Assembly (NCBI RefSeq): GCF_014648555.1
Contig: NZ_BMRI01000014.1
Span: forward strand, 121,620 to 156,350
Reading direction: 5' to 3'
From: Kitasatospora griseola
GTDB lineage: Bacteria; Actinomycetota; Actinomycetes; Streptomycetales; Streptomycetaceae
Length of the DNA stretch: 34,731 nucleotides
The position numbers and the translations under genes are program-made. This document shows positions 8,670-17,427 of this stretch, piece by piece (position 1 is the first letter of the stretch; the number at the start of each line of letters is the position of its first letter). The notes under the pieces were generated by a model. That model worked only from the letters and a program-made list of their open reading frames with translations. It was not told the origin of the DNA and made no database searches.

Positions 8670-9257
8670 TCAGATGCCGAGCGACTCGGCGCGGGCCTCG
8701 GCGCGCAGCAGCAGGGCGTGCACCTCGGCCTGCCGGCGGCCCGGGCGGTCGTTCCACAGGTCGGGCGAGGCGGCCGGTCGGCCGGTGGCGTGCAGCACCT
8801 CCATGACCTGGGTGCGGGCCCGGCGCACCGTGTACGCGGTGCCGTAGCCGTGCGCGAGGACGGCGGTCTGCGCGCCGAGCAGGCAGACCCGGCCGGCCGC
8901 GTCCCACATCGCGCCCTGGATCCAGCCGGCCTCGGCGAGGTAGCGGGAGGTCAGCCGCAGGTGCCCGGCGACGGTGATCGCCACCGGGCGGGCGGGGCGG
9001 CGGACCAGCCGGTCCAGCAGGGTGCGGCGCGGCAGCGGGTACCCGAAGTTCCAGGCCTGCCGGACGGAGCCGTACGGCCCGCCGTCCCAATCGGGCTCGA
9101 CTTCGGGCTGCGCGGGCAGCGGGAGCAGCGGCAGCCGCTCGGGGGCGGGGAGCCCGGCCAGGTACTGCTCGATCTCCTCGACCAGGCCGAGGTGCTGGGC
9201 GAGGACGGGCAGGTCGAGCCGGTCGAGCCGGTCGAACGGCGGCGCGGACGCGGGCAT
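8670..9257 (-). CDS. DUF6197 family protein (chromosomal copy)
   Basis: A 195-residue protein starting at ATG 9257 behind GGAGGAG. After a variable N-terminal part it has the conserved block RPARPVAITVAGHLRLTSRY, LAEAGWIQGAMWDAAGRVCLLGAQTAVL and a YGTAYTVRRARTQVMEVL segment, ending AESLGI. The same block occurs in the integrated element gene at 24080-24616, so this is a paralogue outside the element. DUF6197 has no established function; no catalytic motif is evident. An alternative start further upstream (9347) lacks a ribosome-binding site. Presence next to an ordinary peptidase gene, with no mobility genes nearby, suggests either an old remnant of an element or a captured gene. Confidence 0.8.
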   Translation of the reverse strand: MPASAPPFDRLDRLDLPVLAQHLGLVEEIEQYLAGLPAPERLPLLPLPAQPEVEPDWDGGPYGSVRQAWNFGYPLPRRTLLDRLVRRPARPVAITVAGHLRLTSRYLAEAGWIQGAMWDAAGRVCLLGAQTAVLAHGYGTAYTVRRARTQVMEVLHATGRPAASPDLWNDRPGRRQAEVHALLLRAEARAESLGI

Positions 9258-9398
9258 GGCACAACTCCTCCGGTCGGTATGTCGTATTTGTACCTCTTCC
9301 GCTGATCGTCCGTCGGTCGCCGCACCGAAGCCGTTCCGTGTCCCCATCGTTCGTCGCCACCGTTCCGTTCACCGCCCGGAATCGGGTTGGATGAGGGT

Positions 9399-11222
9399 AT
9401 GAACGAGCAGACGAATGTCGTTCCGGCGTGGGAGCAGCGGTTCCGGGCAGCGCGGGTCTCGCTGCCCGACTGGGCGGACGAGGCACCGGAGCGGGCGCTG
9501 TACGTGTCCAACGCGACCGGCACCTACGAGGTGTACGCGTGGGACCGCGCCACCGACGAGCACCGCCGGGTCACCGACCGCCCCAACGGCACCACCGATG
9601 CCGAGCTCAGCCCGGACGGCGAGTGGATCTGGTGGTTCGACGACACCGACGGCGACGAGTTCGGCGTCTGGCGCCGCCAGCCGTTCGCCGGCGGCCCCGA
9701 CCAGGAGGCCGTGCCCGGCGTCCCCGCCGCCTACGAGGCGGGCCTGGCGTTCGGCCGCGACGGCACCGTGGTGGTCGGCACCTCCACCGACGACGAGGGC
9801 ACCACCCTGTACCTGCGCCGCCCCGGCGCCACCGAGCCCGAGGTGGTCTACCACCACGCCGAGTACGGCGGCGTCGGCGACCTGTCCCACGACAGCTCCC
9901 TGCTGGCCGTCGACCACACCGAGCACGGCGACGCCATGCACGGGGCGATCCGGGTGCTGCGGCTGTCCGACGGCGCCACCGTCGCCCAGCTCGACGAGGT
10001 CACCGGCCGCGCCGAGCCGCGCGGCGTGTCCTGCCTCGGCTTCGCGCCCGCCGCCGGCGACACCCGGCTGCTGGTCGCCCACCAGCGCACCGGCCGCTGG
10101 GAGCCGATGCTGTGGGACGTCGCCACCGGCGCCGAGACCGAACTGGCCCTCCGCGACGAGCAGGGCCGTCCGTTCCCCGGCGACCTGTCCGCGCAGTGGC
10201 GGCCCGACGCCCGCTCGCTGCTGATCGAGCACGAGTACGAGGCCCGCTCCGAGCTGTTCTCGTACCAGTTGGAGACCGGCGAGCTGACCCGGCTGGACAC
10301 CCCGCGCGGCACCGTCGCCGGGGCCACCGCCCGCCCCGACGGCACGGTCGAGTTCCTGTGGTCCTCGGCCGCCGAGCCGTCCGCGGTGCGCTCCACCGCC
10401 GGCACCGTGGTGCTGCGCGCGCCCGGCCCGGTGCCGCCGGCCTCGGTCCCGGTCGAGGACGTCTGGGTGGACGGCCCCGGCGGTCGGGTGCACGCCCTGG
10501 TGCAGCGCCCCACCGGCGAAGGCCCGCACCCGACGGTGTTCGAGGTGCACGGCGGCCCCACCCACCACGACAGCGACTCCTTCGCGGCCGGCCCCGCCGC
10601 CTGGCTCGACCACGGCTTCGCGGTGGTCCGGGTCAACTACCGCGGCTCCACCGGCTACGGCCAGGCCTGGACCGACGCGCTCACCGAACGCATCGGCCTG
10701 ATCGAGCTGGAGGACATCGCCGCGGTCCGCGACTGGGCGGTCGCCTCCGGCCTGGCCGACGCCGACCGGCTGGTGCTGTCCGGCGGCTCCTGGGGCGGCT
10801 ACCTGACCCTGCTCGGCCTCGGCACCCAGCCCGACCTGTGGACCCTCGGCCTGGCCGCCGTCCCGGTCGCCGACTACCTCACCGCGTACGCGGACGAGAT
10901 GGAGGCGCTGAAGTCGCTGGACCGCACGCTGTTCGGCGGCACCCCCGAGGAGGTCCCCGAGCGCTGGCACGCCTCCTCGCCGCTGTCGTACGTCGAGCAG
11001 GTCAAGGCCCCGGTCTACATCAGCGCCGGCGTCAACGACCCGCGCTGCCCGATCCGGCAGATCGACAACTACGTCCAGCGGCTGGCGGAGCTCGGCAAGG
11101 TCCACGAGGTGTACCGCTACGATGCCGGGCACGGTTCGCTGGTCGTCGACGAGCGGATCAAGCAGCTTCGTCTGGAGATCGACTTCGTCCGGCGACACCT
11201 GGCCCCCGGCACCGTCCGGTGA
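9399..11222 (+). CDS. S9 family peptidase (prolyl oligopeptidase-like)
   Basis: A 607-residue cytoplasmic-looking serine peptidase. The N-terminal two thirds consist of WD/beta-propeller-like repeats (LYVSNATGTYEVYAWD, AELSPDGEWIWWFDD). The C-terminal alpha/beta-hydrolase domain begins near PTVFEVHGGPTHHDSD. The catalytic triad is visible: Ser464 in GGSWGGY, Asp547 in NDPRCP and His578 in AGHGS. It would cleave short peptides or acyl-peptides. The ATG at 9399 matches related proteins (MNEQTNVVPAWEQRF). A lipoprotein gene follows after 33 bp in the same direction. Confidence 0.9.
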   Translation: MNEQTNVVPAWEQRFRAARVSLPDWADEAPERALYVSNATGTYEVYAWDRATDEHRRVTDRPNGTTDAELSPDGEWIWWFDDTDGDEFGVWRRQPFAGGPDQEAVPGVPAAYEAGLAFGRDGTVVVGTSTDDEGTTLYLRRPGATEPEVVYHHAEYGGVGDLSHDSSLLAVDHTEHGDAMHGAIRVLRLSDGATVAQLDEVTGRAEPRGVSCLGFAPAAGDTRLLVAHQRTGRWEPMLWDVATGAETELALRDEQGRPFPGDLSAQWRPDARSLLIEHEYEARSELFSYQLETGELTRLDTPRGTVAGATARPDGTVEFLWSSAAEPSAVRSTAGTVVLRAPGPVPPASVPVEDVWVDGPGGRVHALVQRPTGEGPHPTVFEVHGGPTHHDSDSFAAGPAAWLDHGFAVVRVNYRGSTGYGQAWTDALTERIGLIELEDIAAVRDWAVASGLADADRLVLSGGSWGGYLTLLGLGTQPDLWTLGLAAVPVADYLTAYADEMEALKSLDRTLFGGTPEEVPERWHASSPLSYVEQVKAPVYISAGVNDPRCPIRQIDNYVQRLAELGKVHEVYRYDAGHGSLVVDERIKQLRLEIDFVRRHLAPGTVR

Positions 11223-11255
11223 CCCGGTAGACCCGGTCGGCTGGGGGGACAACCG

Positions 11256-11825
11256 ATGGGTGGACGCGCCGCGCTGGCCGTCGCCGCGGTCGGCGCGATC
11301 GTGCTGACCGCGGCCGGCTGCTCGACGAGCAGTCAGAAGTACGACTGCGTGGAGGCCGCCGCGCCCGCGCGCGCGGACACCGGCATCGACCTGCACGTCC
11401 TCGCCAAGGGGAAGAGCGGCGGCCGCAGCTCCAAGGGCTCCAGCGGCTCCAAGGGGTCGAGCGGCTCCAGCGGGTCCGGCGTCTCGCCCCACACGGGCGG
11501 CGGCGGCACCCGAGTGGTCCACCACTACCACCACCGGCCGGGCTCCACCCGCAGCGACGACTACGTCGACGAGTGCGGCAACCCGTCGCCCGCACCGGGC
11601 TCGGGCTTCGGCGACTTCGACCCCGGCGGCTGCGCCGGGGCGAGCCGGCTGCCCGCCGCGACCCCCGCCACCGGCTCGCCCTCGGCGTCGGCCGGCGCGG
11701 CGTCGCCGAGCGCCGCCGCCCCGCCCTGCCCGAGCGCCTCGCCGTCCGGGAGCGCCGCGGCCTCGCCGTCCGCCCTCCCGTCGGCGAAGGCGACGCCGTC
11801 CGCCTCGCGGTCCGGGACGCGCTGA
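11256..11825 (+). CDS. Low-complexity Ser/Ala/Pro-rich lipoprotein
   Basis: A 189-residue secreted protein. The N-terminus is a lipoprotein signal (hydrophobic ALAVAAVGAIVL, lipobox LTAAGC with Cys22 as the lipidation site). The mature part carries KGKSGGRSSKGSSGSKGSS, a His/Tyr patch (VVHHYHHR) and several Cys, then a Ser/Ala/Pro tail of repeated ASPS-like units. No family is recognised. The Gly/Ser stretch and tail look like a flexible cell-wall spacer. The stop is close to the convergent SURF1 gene. Confidence 0.7.
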   Translation: MGGRAALAVAAVGAIVLTAAGCSTSSQKYDCVEAAAPARADTGIDLHVLAKGKSGGRSSKGSSGSKGSSGSSGSGVSPHTGGGGTRVVHHYHHRPGSTRSDDYVDECGNPSPAPGSGFGDFDPGGCAGASRLPAATPATGSPSASAGAASPSAAAPPCPSASPSGSAAASPSALPSAKATPSASRSGTR

Positions 11826-11848
11826 CGCTCCGGGAGAGCGGTGGGAGG

Positions 11849-12625
11849 TCAGTCCAGGGCCGGGTCCAGTCCGAGGGCCCGGTCCTGGGCGGCCTCTGCC
11901 TCGCGGCGCACCAGCCGGAACCACATGAAGACCACGAACCCGGCGAAGACGAACCACTCCAACGTGTAGCCCAGGTTCTGGAACGCCCGCAGGCTCAGCC
12001 CGTCGCCGCCCTGCGGCTGCACCGTCGGCACCGCCGTCAGCCCCGCCGGGACGTCGTCGGCCGCCACCCAGCCGTCGTACACCGGGTACGGCAGCACGTT
12101 CACCAGCGTCGCCGGGCTGATCGTGCCCAGCTGCCCGGCCGGCAGGCCGCCCGCCACCGCGCCGCCGCTGCCGCTGTTCTCCGGGGCCTGCAGCCGGCCC
12201 GTCACGCTGACCTGCCCGGACGGCACCTCCGGCGCCGCCCCCGGGGAGCCCGCTACCCAGCCGCGCACCACGGGCACCGCCGGGCCGCCGTCGGTGCGCA
12301 GCGGCGTGAGCACGTAGTAGCCCGAGCGGCCGTCCACCGTGCGGTTCGGCACCAGCAGCTGGTGCGCGGCGTCGTACGAGCCCGTGAAGCTCACCGTCCG
12401 GCCCAGGGTGTCGGTGCCGACCTTCGCCGCGGTGTCCGGCAGGATCTCGGAGAGCGGGCGGGCCCGGCTCTCGGCGGAGACCGCCTTGTTGATCTCCTGG
12501 TGCGTCGACACCCGGCTCTCGAACCGGCCCAACTGCCAGGAGCCGAGCATCAGGCAGACTCCGATCGCCGCCACCGCGACGACCGTGCCGACAAGCCAAC
12601 GCGGGCTGAACAGGAACCGGTACAC
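11849..12625 (-). CDS. SURF1 family cytochrome oxidase biogenesis protein
   Basis: A 258-residue membrane protein. An N-terminal helix (LVGTVVAVAAIGVCLMLGSWQLGRF) and a C-terminal helix (EWFVFAGFVVFMWFRLVRREAE) flank an exported loop with SURF1 features (LGRTVSFTG, VLTPLRTDGGPAVPVVRGWV, LNVLPYP-type region seen as LVNVLPYPVYDGW). SURF1 proteins assist haem a insertion in the aa3-type terminal oxidase. The GTG at 12625 gives the usual short N-terminus (MYRFLFSPRW). It is divergent from a GNAT gene across 66 bp. Confidence 0.88.
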   Translation of the reverse strand: MYRFLFSPRWLVGTVVAVAAIGVCLMLGSWQLGRFESRVSTHQEINKAVSAESRARPLSEILPDTAAKVGTDTLGRTVSFTGSYDAAHQLLVPNRTVDGRSGYYVLTPLRTDGGPAVPVVRGWVAGSPGAAPEVPSGQVSVTGRLQAPENSGSGGAVAGGLPAGQLGTISPATLVNVLPYPVYDGWVAADDVPAGLTAVPTVQPQGGDGLSLRAFQNLGYTLEWFVFAGFVVFMWFRLVRREAEAAQDRALGLDPALD

Positions 12626-12691
12626 CCCACCACGGTAACCATTCCTGACATCGCCCCCGACCGCCGGGTGCGCCCGTCGTAGGGTGGCGCG

Positions 12692-13219
12692 GTGACCTCG
12701 CTCATCGCCCCGCTGGCCGCCGACCACCTCCACGCCCGCTCCGAGGCCCTCGCCGACCTGCTGCTGGACGCCGTGGCCGACGGCGCCTCGGTCGGCTTCC
12801 TGGCCGGCACCGGCCGCGACGAGGCGGCCGCCTGGTGGCGGACCCTGCACCCGTCCGTCGCCGACGGCAGCCGACTGCTGTGGACGGCGTCCGGCCCCGA
12901 CGGCCGCCTGCTGGGCACCGTGGCCCTGGTCCGCGAGACCCGGCCGAACGGCACGCACCGCGCCGAGGTCTCCAAGCTGCTGGTGCACCGCGACGCCCGC
13001 GGCGCGGGCCTGGGGCGGCGGCTGCTGACCACCGCCGAGCAGGCCGCCCGGGACGCCGGCGCCACCCTGCTGCTGCTCGACACCCAGACCGGCAGCGCCG
13101 CCGAACACCTCTACCGCGGCGCCGGCTGGACGGCCTTCGGCACCGTCCCCGGCCATGCCGCCACTCCGGACGGGGTCCTCGCCGACACCACCTACTACTA
13201 CAAGCAGCTCATCGGCTGA
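12692..13219 (+). CDS. GNAT family N-acetyltransferase
   Basis: A 175-residue GNAT protein. The acetyl-CoA-binding motif A is clear (VSKLLVHRDARGAGLGRRLLTTAEQAAR), followed by motif B (LLLLDTQTGSAAEHLYRGAGWTAFG). The substrate is not evident; related small proteins acetylate amines or amino acids. The start is GTG at 12692. It ends 15 bp from the convergent NTF2-like gene. Confidence 0.88.
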   Translation: MTSLIAPLAADHLHARSEALADLLLDAVADGASVGFLAGTGRDEAAAWWRTLHPSVADGSRLLWTASGPDGRLLGTVALVRETRPNGTHRAEVSKLLVHRDARGAGLGRRLLTTAEQAARDAGATLLLLDTQTGSAAEHLYRGAGWTAFGTVPGHAATPDGVLADTTYYYKQLIG

Positions 13220-13234
13220 CGGGCCGCTGCCTGC

Positions 13235-13606
13235 TCAGGCGGCGCTGTCCGGCCGGAGGAACTCGGGCTGGTCCAGCAGCCGCAGCCAGCTGCCGTCCGC
13301 CTGCTGCCGCACCACCTGGGCGCGGGCCCCGGCGCCGTCCTTCGGCGGGGTGGCGGTCAGCGCGATGCCGTCCGCGGCCAGCGTCGGCAGCGGCGGCTCC
13401 GGGGTGAACCGCGGACGGTTCGTCAGCACCCGCTCCCACAGCACCCGGATCGCCTCCCGGCCGACCGTGAGCTGCCCCGGCGGGTACGCCACCACGGCGT
13501 GCTCCTCGTACAGCGCGGCGACCCCGGCGGCGTCGCCCGCGTTGGAGCGCTCCACGAACAGCCGGGTCAGGTCCTCCGGGCGCATCGCCTTCTCGTACTC
13601 GCTCAT
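13235..13606 (-). CDS. NTF2/SnoaL-like domain protein
   Basis: A 123-residue single-domain protein of the NTF2-like superfamily (DLTRLFVERSNAGDAAGVAALYEEHAVVAYPPG, GREAIRVLWERVL, ending SWLRLLDQPEFLRP), comparable with YybH/SnoaL-type ketosteroid isomerase-like proteins. The ATG at 13606 has AGGAGG 5 bases upstream; a GTG immediately before would leave only 2 bases. It is divergent from a LysR regulator, its probable controller. The reaction or ligand is unknown. Confidence 0.82.
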   Translation of the reverse strand: MSEYEKAMRPEDLTRLFVERSNAGDAAGVAALYEEHAVVAYPPGQLTVGREAIRVLWERVLTNRPRFTPEPPLPTLAADGIALTATPPKDGAGARAQVVRQQADGSWLRLLDQPEFLRPDSAA

Positions 13607-13669
13607 CACGGCCTCCTCGTCGTCGTGCCTCCAGCTTTCCGTGGCCCGTATCAGAAGTCCAACAGCTGG

Positions 13670-13687
13670 TTCTGTTCGGAACTAGAA
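13670..13687. promoter_or_regulatory. Candidate LysR-type operator
   Basis: TTCT-N10-AGAA (13670-13687) lies in the 90-bp divergent promoter region of the NTF2-like and LysR genes, just before the LysR ATG. It fits the T-N11-A style inverted repeat bound by LysR regulators. A second imperfect repeat CAGAA-N13-TTCTG (13652-13674) overlaps it. Confidence 0.4.
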
Positions 13688-13696
13688 TCCGTGATT

Positions 13697-14569
13697 ATGG
13701 AACTGAGGCAGCTGGAGTACTTCCTCGCCGTCGCCGAGGAGCGCAACTTCACCCGCGCCGCCGAGCGGGTGCACATCAGCCAGTCCGGGGTCAGCGCCCA
13801 GATCCGGCAGCTGGAACGCGAACTCGGCGCCGAACTCTTCGACCGCTCGGCCCGCACCGTCACCCTCACCGTGGCCGGCAAGGCCGCCCTCGAACACGCC
13901 CGGCAGGCGGTGGCCGCCGCCCGCGCCGTCGGCCAGGCGGTCGGCGAGGTCAGCGACCTGATCCGCGGCAGCCTCACCATCGGCATGGTGGCCGGCTGCA
14001 CCCTCACCCCGCTCTTCGACGGCCTGGCCGCCTTCCACCGCGCCCACCCCGGCGTCGAACTCGCCCTGCTGGAGGACGACTCCGACCACCTCGCCGACGC
14101 CGTCCGCACCGGCGCCCTCGACCTCGCACTGATCGGCTGCGCCGGCGCCGCCCCCGACGGCCTGGACGCGCACACCCTGATCCGCGAACCCCTGGTCGCC
14201 GCCGTCCCGCCCGGCCACCCGCTCGCCCGGCCCGCCGTCACCCTCGCCGAACTGCTCGCCCACCCGCTGATCTGCCTGCCGCCCGGCACCGGCGTCCGCA
14301 CCGTCCTCGACCGCGACTGCGCCGCCGCCGGACTCGCCCCGCGGATCGCCCTGCAGGCCTCCGCCGCCTCCGCGATCGCCGACCTCGCCGCCCGCGGCCT
14401 CGGCGTCGCCGTGCTCAGCCGCTCCATGGCCGAGGCCTTCCCCGCCCTGGTGCCGGTCGCCGTCACCGACCTCACCACCCCGGGCCTGCTCGCCCTGGTC
14501 TCCCGCCCCGGCCCCGCCCCCGCGCTGCGCGCGCTGCTCACCGAACTGCGCCGGGCGTTCAGCGGCTGA
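13697..14569 (+). CDS. LysR family transcriptional regulator
   Basis: A 290-residue regulator. The winged helix-turn-helix is N-terminal (MELRQLEYFLAVAEERNFTR, then AAERVHISQSGVSAQIRQLE and LGAELFDRSARTVTLT). The C-terminal periplasmic-binding-protein-like effector domain starts near RGSLTIGMVAG. The ATG at 13697 gives the canonical N-terminus, while the longer open frame upstream runs through the divergent promoter. The probable target is the adjacent divergent NTF2-like gene. The inducer is not predictable. Confidence 0.93.
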   Translation: MELRQLEYFLAVAEERNFTRAAERVHISQSGVSAQIRQLERELGAELFDRSARTVTLTVAGKAALEHARQAVAAARAVGQAVGEVSDLIRGSLTIGMVAGCTLTPLFDGLAAFHRAHPGVELALLEDDSDHLADAVRTGALDLALIGCAGAAPDGLDAHTLIREPLVAAVPPGHPLARPAVTLAELLAHPLICLPPGTGVRTVLDRDCAAAGLAPRIALQASAASAIADLAARGLGVAVLSRSMAEAFPALVPVAVTDLTTPGLLALVSRPGPAPALRALLTELRRAFSG

Positions 14570-14597
14570 ACGCCCCTGAACGCCCAGCGGGGGTAGG

Positions 14598-15713
14598 TCA
14601 GTTCACGAACGCCAGCTCGTGCGGCGTCCCGTTGAACCGCAGGCCGCCGTCCTCCGTCACCGTCACGATGTCCTCGATCCGGACGCCGAACCGGCCCGGC
14701 AGGTAGACGCCCGGCTCGATGGAGAAGCACATCCCCGGCACCAGCGGCCGGGTCTCGCCCTCGATCATGTACGGCGGCTCGTGCGTGGTCAGGCCGATGC
14801 CGTGGCCGGTGCGGTGGATGAAGTACTCGCCGTACCCGCCCTCGGTGATCACCGCCCGGGCCACCCGGTCGATCTCCTGGCACGTCACCCCCGGCGCCAC
14901 CGCGTCGAACGCGGCCTGCTGGGCCCGCCGCACCAGGTCGTGCACCTCCTGCACCTCCTTGGGCGGCTCGATGCCGACGAACACCGTGCGGGTGGTGTCC
15001 GAGCCGTAGCCGTCCTTCAGCCCGCCGAAGTCCAGCACCACCGTGTCACCGCGCTGGATCACCCGGTCCCCGGCCTCGTGGTGCGGGTTCGCCCCGTTCG
15101 GGCCGGAACCCACCACCGTGAAGTCCACCTGGCTGTGCCCGTGCTCGATCAGCAGCGCCGCCAGGTCCGCGGCCACCTCCCGCTCGGTGCGGCCCGCGAA
15201 CGGCACGCCCAGGATCGCCCCGTACGTCAGGTCCGCCGCCGCGCCCGCCGCCGCCAGCCGGGCCAGCTCGTCCGGCTCCTTCACTGCCCGCAGCATCGGC
15301 AGCACCGACGTCAACGAGGCGTACGAGGTGCCCGGCAGCGCCTCCTGGAAGCCCAGCAGGTGCATCGCCCAGGCGTTGTCGGAGATCCCGTACCGGCCGG
15401 CCGGGTCCAGATTTGGAGCCAGCACCGCGTACGGGTCCTGGCCGTCGATCCAGTCGGCCATCCGGACCGCCTCCGCACCCGCCGCCCGCTCCGCGTCCGG
15501 GCGCTCCAGCTTCGGCACCAGCAGCACCGGCTCGGCGCCCGGCGCGACCACCAGCGCGGTCAGCCGCTCGGTGCCCACCGGGAGATAACCCGTCAGATAC
15601 GTCAGATCGGGACCGGGCGTGACGACCAGTCCGGCCAGCCCCGCATCGGCGGCAGCCGTCGCGGCACGGGCCATCCGGGCCTGGAAATCGGCCGTGGTGA
15701 ACGGCTCGGGCAT
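14598..15713 (-). CDS. M24 family metallopeptidase (Xaa-Pro aminopeptidase/prolidase type)
   Basis: A 371-residue pita-bread fold peptidase. The creatinase-type N-terminal domain (LVVTPGPDLTYLTGY) precedes the catalytic domain, whose metal ligands are visible: Asp in VVLDFGG, Asp in SDTTRT, His in HRTGHGIG, Glu in SIEPGVY and Glu in RIEDIV. It removes N-terminal residues from or cleaves X-Pro peptides. The ATG at 15713 has GAGGGAGGGG upstream. It lies 20 bp downstream of the M20 peptidase gene and is probably cotranscribed with it as a peptide-degradation pair. Confidence 0.92.
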   Translation of the reverse strand: MPEPFTTADFQARMARAATAAADAGLAGLVVTPGPDLTYLTGYLPVGTERLTALVVAPGAEPVLLVPKLERPDAERAAGAEAVRMADWIDGQDPYAVLAPNLDPAGRYGISDNAWAMHLLGFQEALPGTSYASLTSVLPMLRAVKEPDELARLAAAGAAADLTYGAILGVPFAGRTEREVAADLAALLIEHGHSQVDFTVVGSGPNGANPHHEAGDRVIQRGDTVVLDFGGLKDGYGSDTTRTVFVGIEPPKEVQEVHDLVRRAQQAAFDAVAPGVTCQEIDRVARAVITEGGYGEYFIHRTGHGIGLTTHEPPYMIEGETRPLVPGMCFSIEPGVYLPGRFGVRIEDIVTVTEDGGLRFNGTPHELAFVN

Positions 15714-15733
15714 CAGGATCCCCTCCCTCGGGG

Positions 15734-17086
15734 TCAGCGGCCGGCGGCCGCGTAGTGACGCAGGAACAGCGCCTCGACCAGGGCCATGTGCTCGATCTCG
15801 CCCGGGTCGACGCTCTCATTGGGCGCGTGGATCAGCGAACGGGGCTCCTCCACACCCATCAGGATGATCTCCGACTCGGGGTACTGCGCGGCAAGAGCGC
15901 TGCACAGCGGAATCGAACCGCCCTGCCCGAGGAACGACAGCGGCCGGCCGTACGCCTCCCGCGCCGCCAGGTCCAACGCCGCGTACGCCTTCCCGTCCGT
16001 CGCCGCCCGGAACGGCGAACCCTTCGCCTCCGGCTCCACCGCCACCCGCGCACCCCACGGCGCGGCCGCCACCAGATGCGCCGTCAACGCCCGCTGCGCC
16101 ACCTCCGGATCCATCCCCGGCGGCACCCGCAGACTCACCCGCGCCCGGGCCTCGGCCGGCACCGCCGACGCCGAACCCACCACCGGCGCACAGTCGATGC
16201 CCAGCACCGTCACCGCCGGACGGGCCCACAGCCGGTCCGCGACCGTCCCCGACCCCGTCAGCCCGACGCCGTCCAACACCCCGGCGTCCGACCTGAACTG
16301 CTGCTCGTCGTACCCCACGCCCTCCCAGCTGCCGTCCGCCGGGAGACCCTCGATCCGCGTCCCGCCGTGCGCATCGCGCAGCGAGTCCAGGATCCGGATC
16401 AGCGCCGCGAGGGCGTCCGGGGCCGGGCCGCCGAACATCCCCGAGTGCAGATCCGACTCCAGCGTCCGCACCGTCACCACCACGTTCGCCATCCCGCGCA
16501 ACGAGACGGTGGCCGTCGGCACTCCCACCGCCGCGTTGCCGGTGTCGCAGATCAGCAGCGCATCGGCGTGCAACTCGTCCGGATGCTCTGCCAGATACGC
16601 CTCCAGACCGCCCGTCCCCTGCTCCTCCGACCCCTCGACCACCAGCTTCACCCCCACCGGCAAGTCGTCCCCCAACGCCCGCAACGCCGTCAGGTGCATC
16701 ACCACATTGCCCTTGCAGTCCGCCGCGCCCCGCCCGAACCACCGTCCCTCCCGCTCCGTCAGCTCGAACGGCGGCGACACCCACGCCGCGTCGTCCAACG
16801 GCGGCTGCACGTCGTAGTGGCAGTACAGCAACACCGTCGGAGCCCCCGGCGGCGGCGGACGGTGCCCCAGCACCGCGAAGCTCCCGTCCGGCGTCTCCAC
16901 CAACCGCACGTCCCGCAGCCCCACCTCCGCGAACGCCGCCGCCACCCACTCCGCAGCCTCCCGACACCGCTCCACCGGCTGCTGCCGCGGATCCGCCACC
17001 GACGGAATCGCCACCAACTCCGCCAAGTCCCCCCAGGCCCGCCCCATCAACCCGGCCACCCGCCCGGCCAACCCGTCGTCCACCAC
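15734..17086 (-). CDS. M20 family dipeptidase
   Basis: A zinc peptidase of 450 residues. Ligands and catalytic residues are visible: CHYDVQPP (His, Asp), GRGAADCKGN (Asp), VEGSEEQGT (Glu pair), ICDTGN (Asp) and SLIHAPNE near the C-terminus (His). The dimerisation lid carries DLHSGMFGG. Members hydrolyse dipeptides (carnosinase/PepV-like). GTG 17086 is selected because AAGGGG lies 6 bases upstream and the resulting N-terminus matches the family; the frame stays open upstream to 17212 without support. It is the first gene of a probable M20-M24 operon. Its promoter must lie in 17087-17262, beside the element's left end. Confidence 0.88.
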   Translation of the reverse strand: MVDDGLAGRVAGLMGRAWGDLAELVAIPSVADPRQQPVERCREAAEWVAAAFAEVGLRDVRLVETPDGSFAVLGHRPPPPGAPTVLLYCHYDVQPPLDDAAWVSPPFELTEREGRWFGRGAADCKGNVVMHLTALRALGDDLPVGVKLVVEGSEEQGTGGLEAYLAEHPDELHADALLICDTGNAAVGVPTATVSLRGMANVVVTVRTLESDLHSGMFGGPAPDALAALIRILDSLRDAHGGTRIEGLPADGSWEGVGYDEQQFRSDAGVLDGVGLTGSGTVADRLWARPAVTVLGIDCAPVVGSASAVPAEARARVSLRVPPGMDPEVAQRALTAHLVAAAPWGARVAVEPEAKGSPFRAATDGKAYAALDLAAREAYGRPLSFLGQGGSIPLCSALAAQYPESEIILMGVEEPRSLIHAPNESVDPGEIEHMALVEALFLRHYAAAGR

Positions 17087-17220
17087 ACCCGTCCCCTTCG
17101 CCACACCCGACCCGACCCACCGATCATGCCCCGCCCGACGAACGGACGGCCCGACGACACCGGCGAACCCCGACCACGGCCACGCTCCCGGAGTTCTCCC
17201 GAGAACGCCCAAAACGCAGT

Positions 17221-17254
17221 CAGGGCCGGTGACTCTTGCGAGTCACCGGCCCTG
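17221..17254 (-). terminator. Perfect 14-bp hairpin, probable original tRNA-Pro terminator
   Basis: Arms CAGGGCCGGTGACT and AGTCACCGGCCCTG are fully complementary around a 6-base loop. It sits 8 bp outside the left att copy. Before integration, the intact tRNA gene on the minus strand would have run directly into it, so this looks like the chromosomal tRNA terminator displaced by the element. It now follows a truncated tRNA remnant. Confidence 0.7.
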
Positions 17255-17262
17255 AGCTGGTG

Positions 17263-17312
17263 TTACGAAGTCGGGGTAGCGGGATTTGAACCCACGGCCT
17301 CTTCGTCCCGAA
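17263..17312. repeat. attL: 50-bp att repeat, tRNA-Pro 3' remnant
   Basis: Identical base for base to 28457-28506. It contains the tRNA-Pro sequence from the anticodon loop to the 3' end plus 8 bp beyond. The sequence diverges from tRNA immediately after CCCGAA, so no functional tRNA exists here. This is the chromosome-distal att copy left by integration. Confidence 0.95.
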
Positions 17313-17416
17313 GCAACTCGGACACCTACTCGACCTGGCGTCAGACTGTCGTTGAGCTGCGCACACAGTCCCCGAACGTCCGTGGATGTTCGGTGACGTG
17401 CGCGCCCGTTGTAGCG

Positions 17417-17427
17417 CAGTTAGACAC
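17417..17427 (+). repeat. Candidate integrase arm site, left arm
   Basis: CAGTTAGACAC occurs here, 104 bp inside attL, and again at 28393-28403, 53 bp inside attR. In the excised circle both would flank the att core in the same orientation, as expected of arm-type integrase sites. The surrounding 285 bp (17313-17597) has no gene. Confidence 0.4.

Noticed and set aside
9369-12599. Very long minus-strand open frame of over 1000 codons
   Set aside because: It lies opposite the S9 peptidase, lipoprotein and SURF1 genes, is Gly/Ala/Arg-rich without domains, and is a GC-bias shadow.
17271-17312. Second tRNA-Pro gene at the left element end
   Set aside because: Only the 3' half is present; the 5' acceptor, D-arm and half of the anticodon stem are missing, so it is an att remnant.
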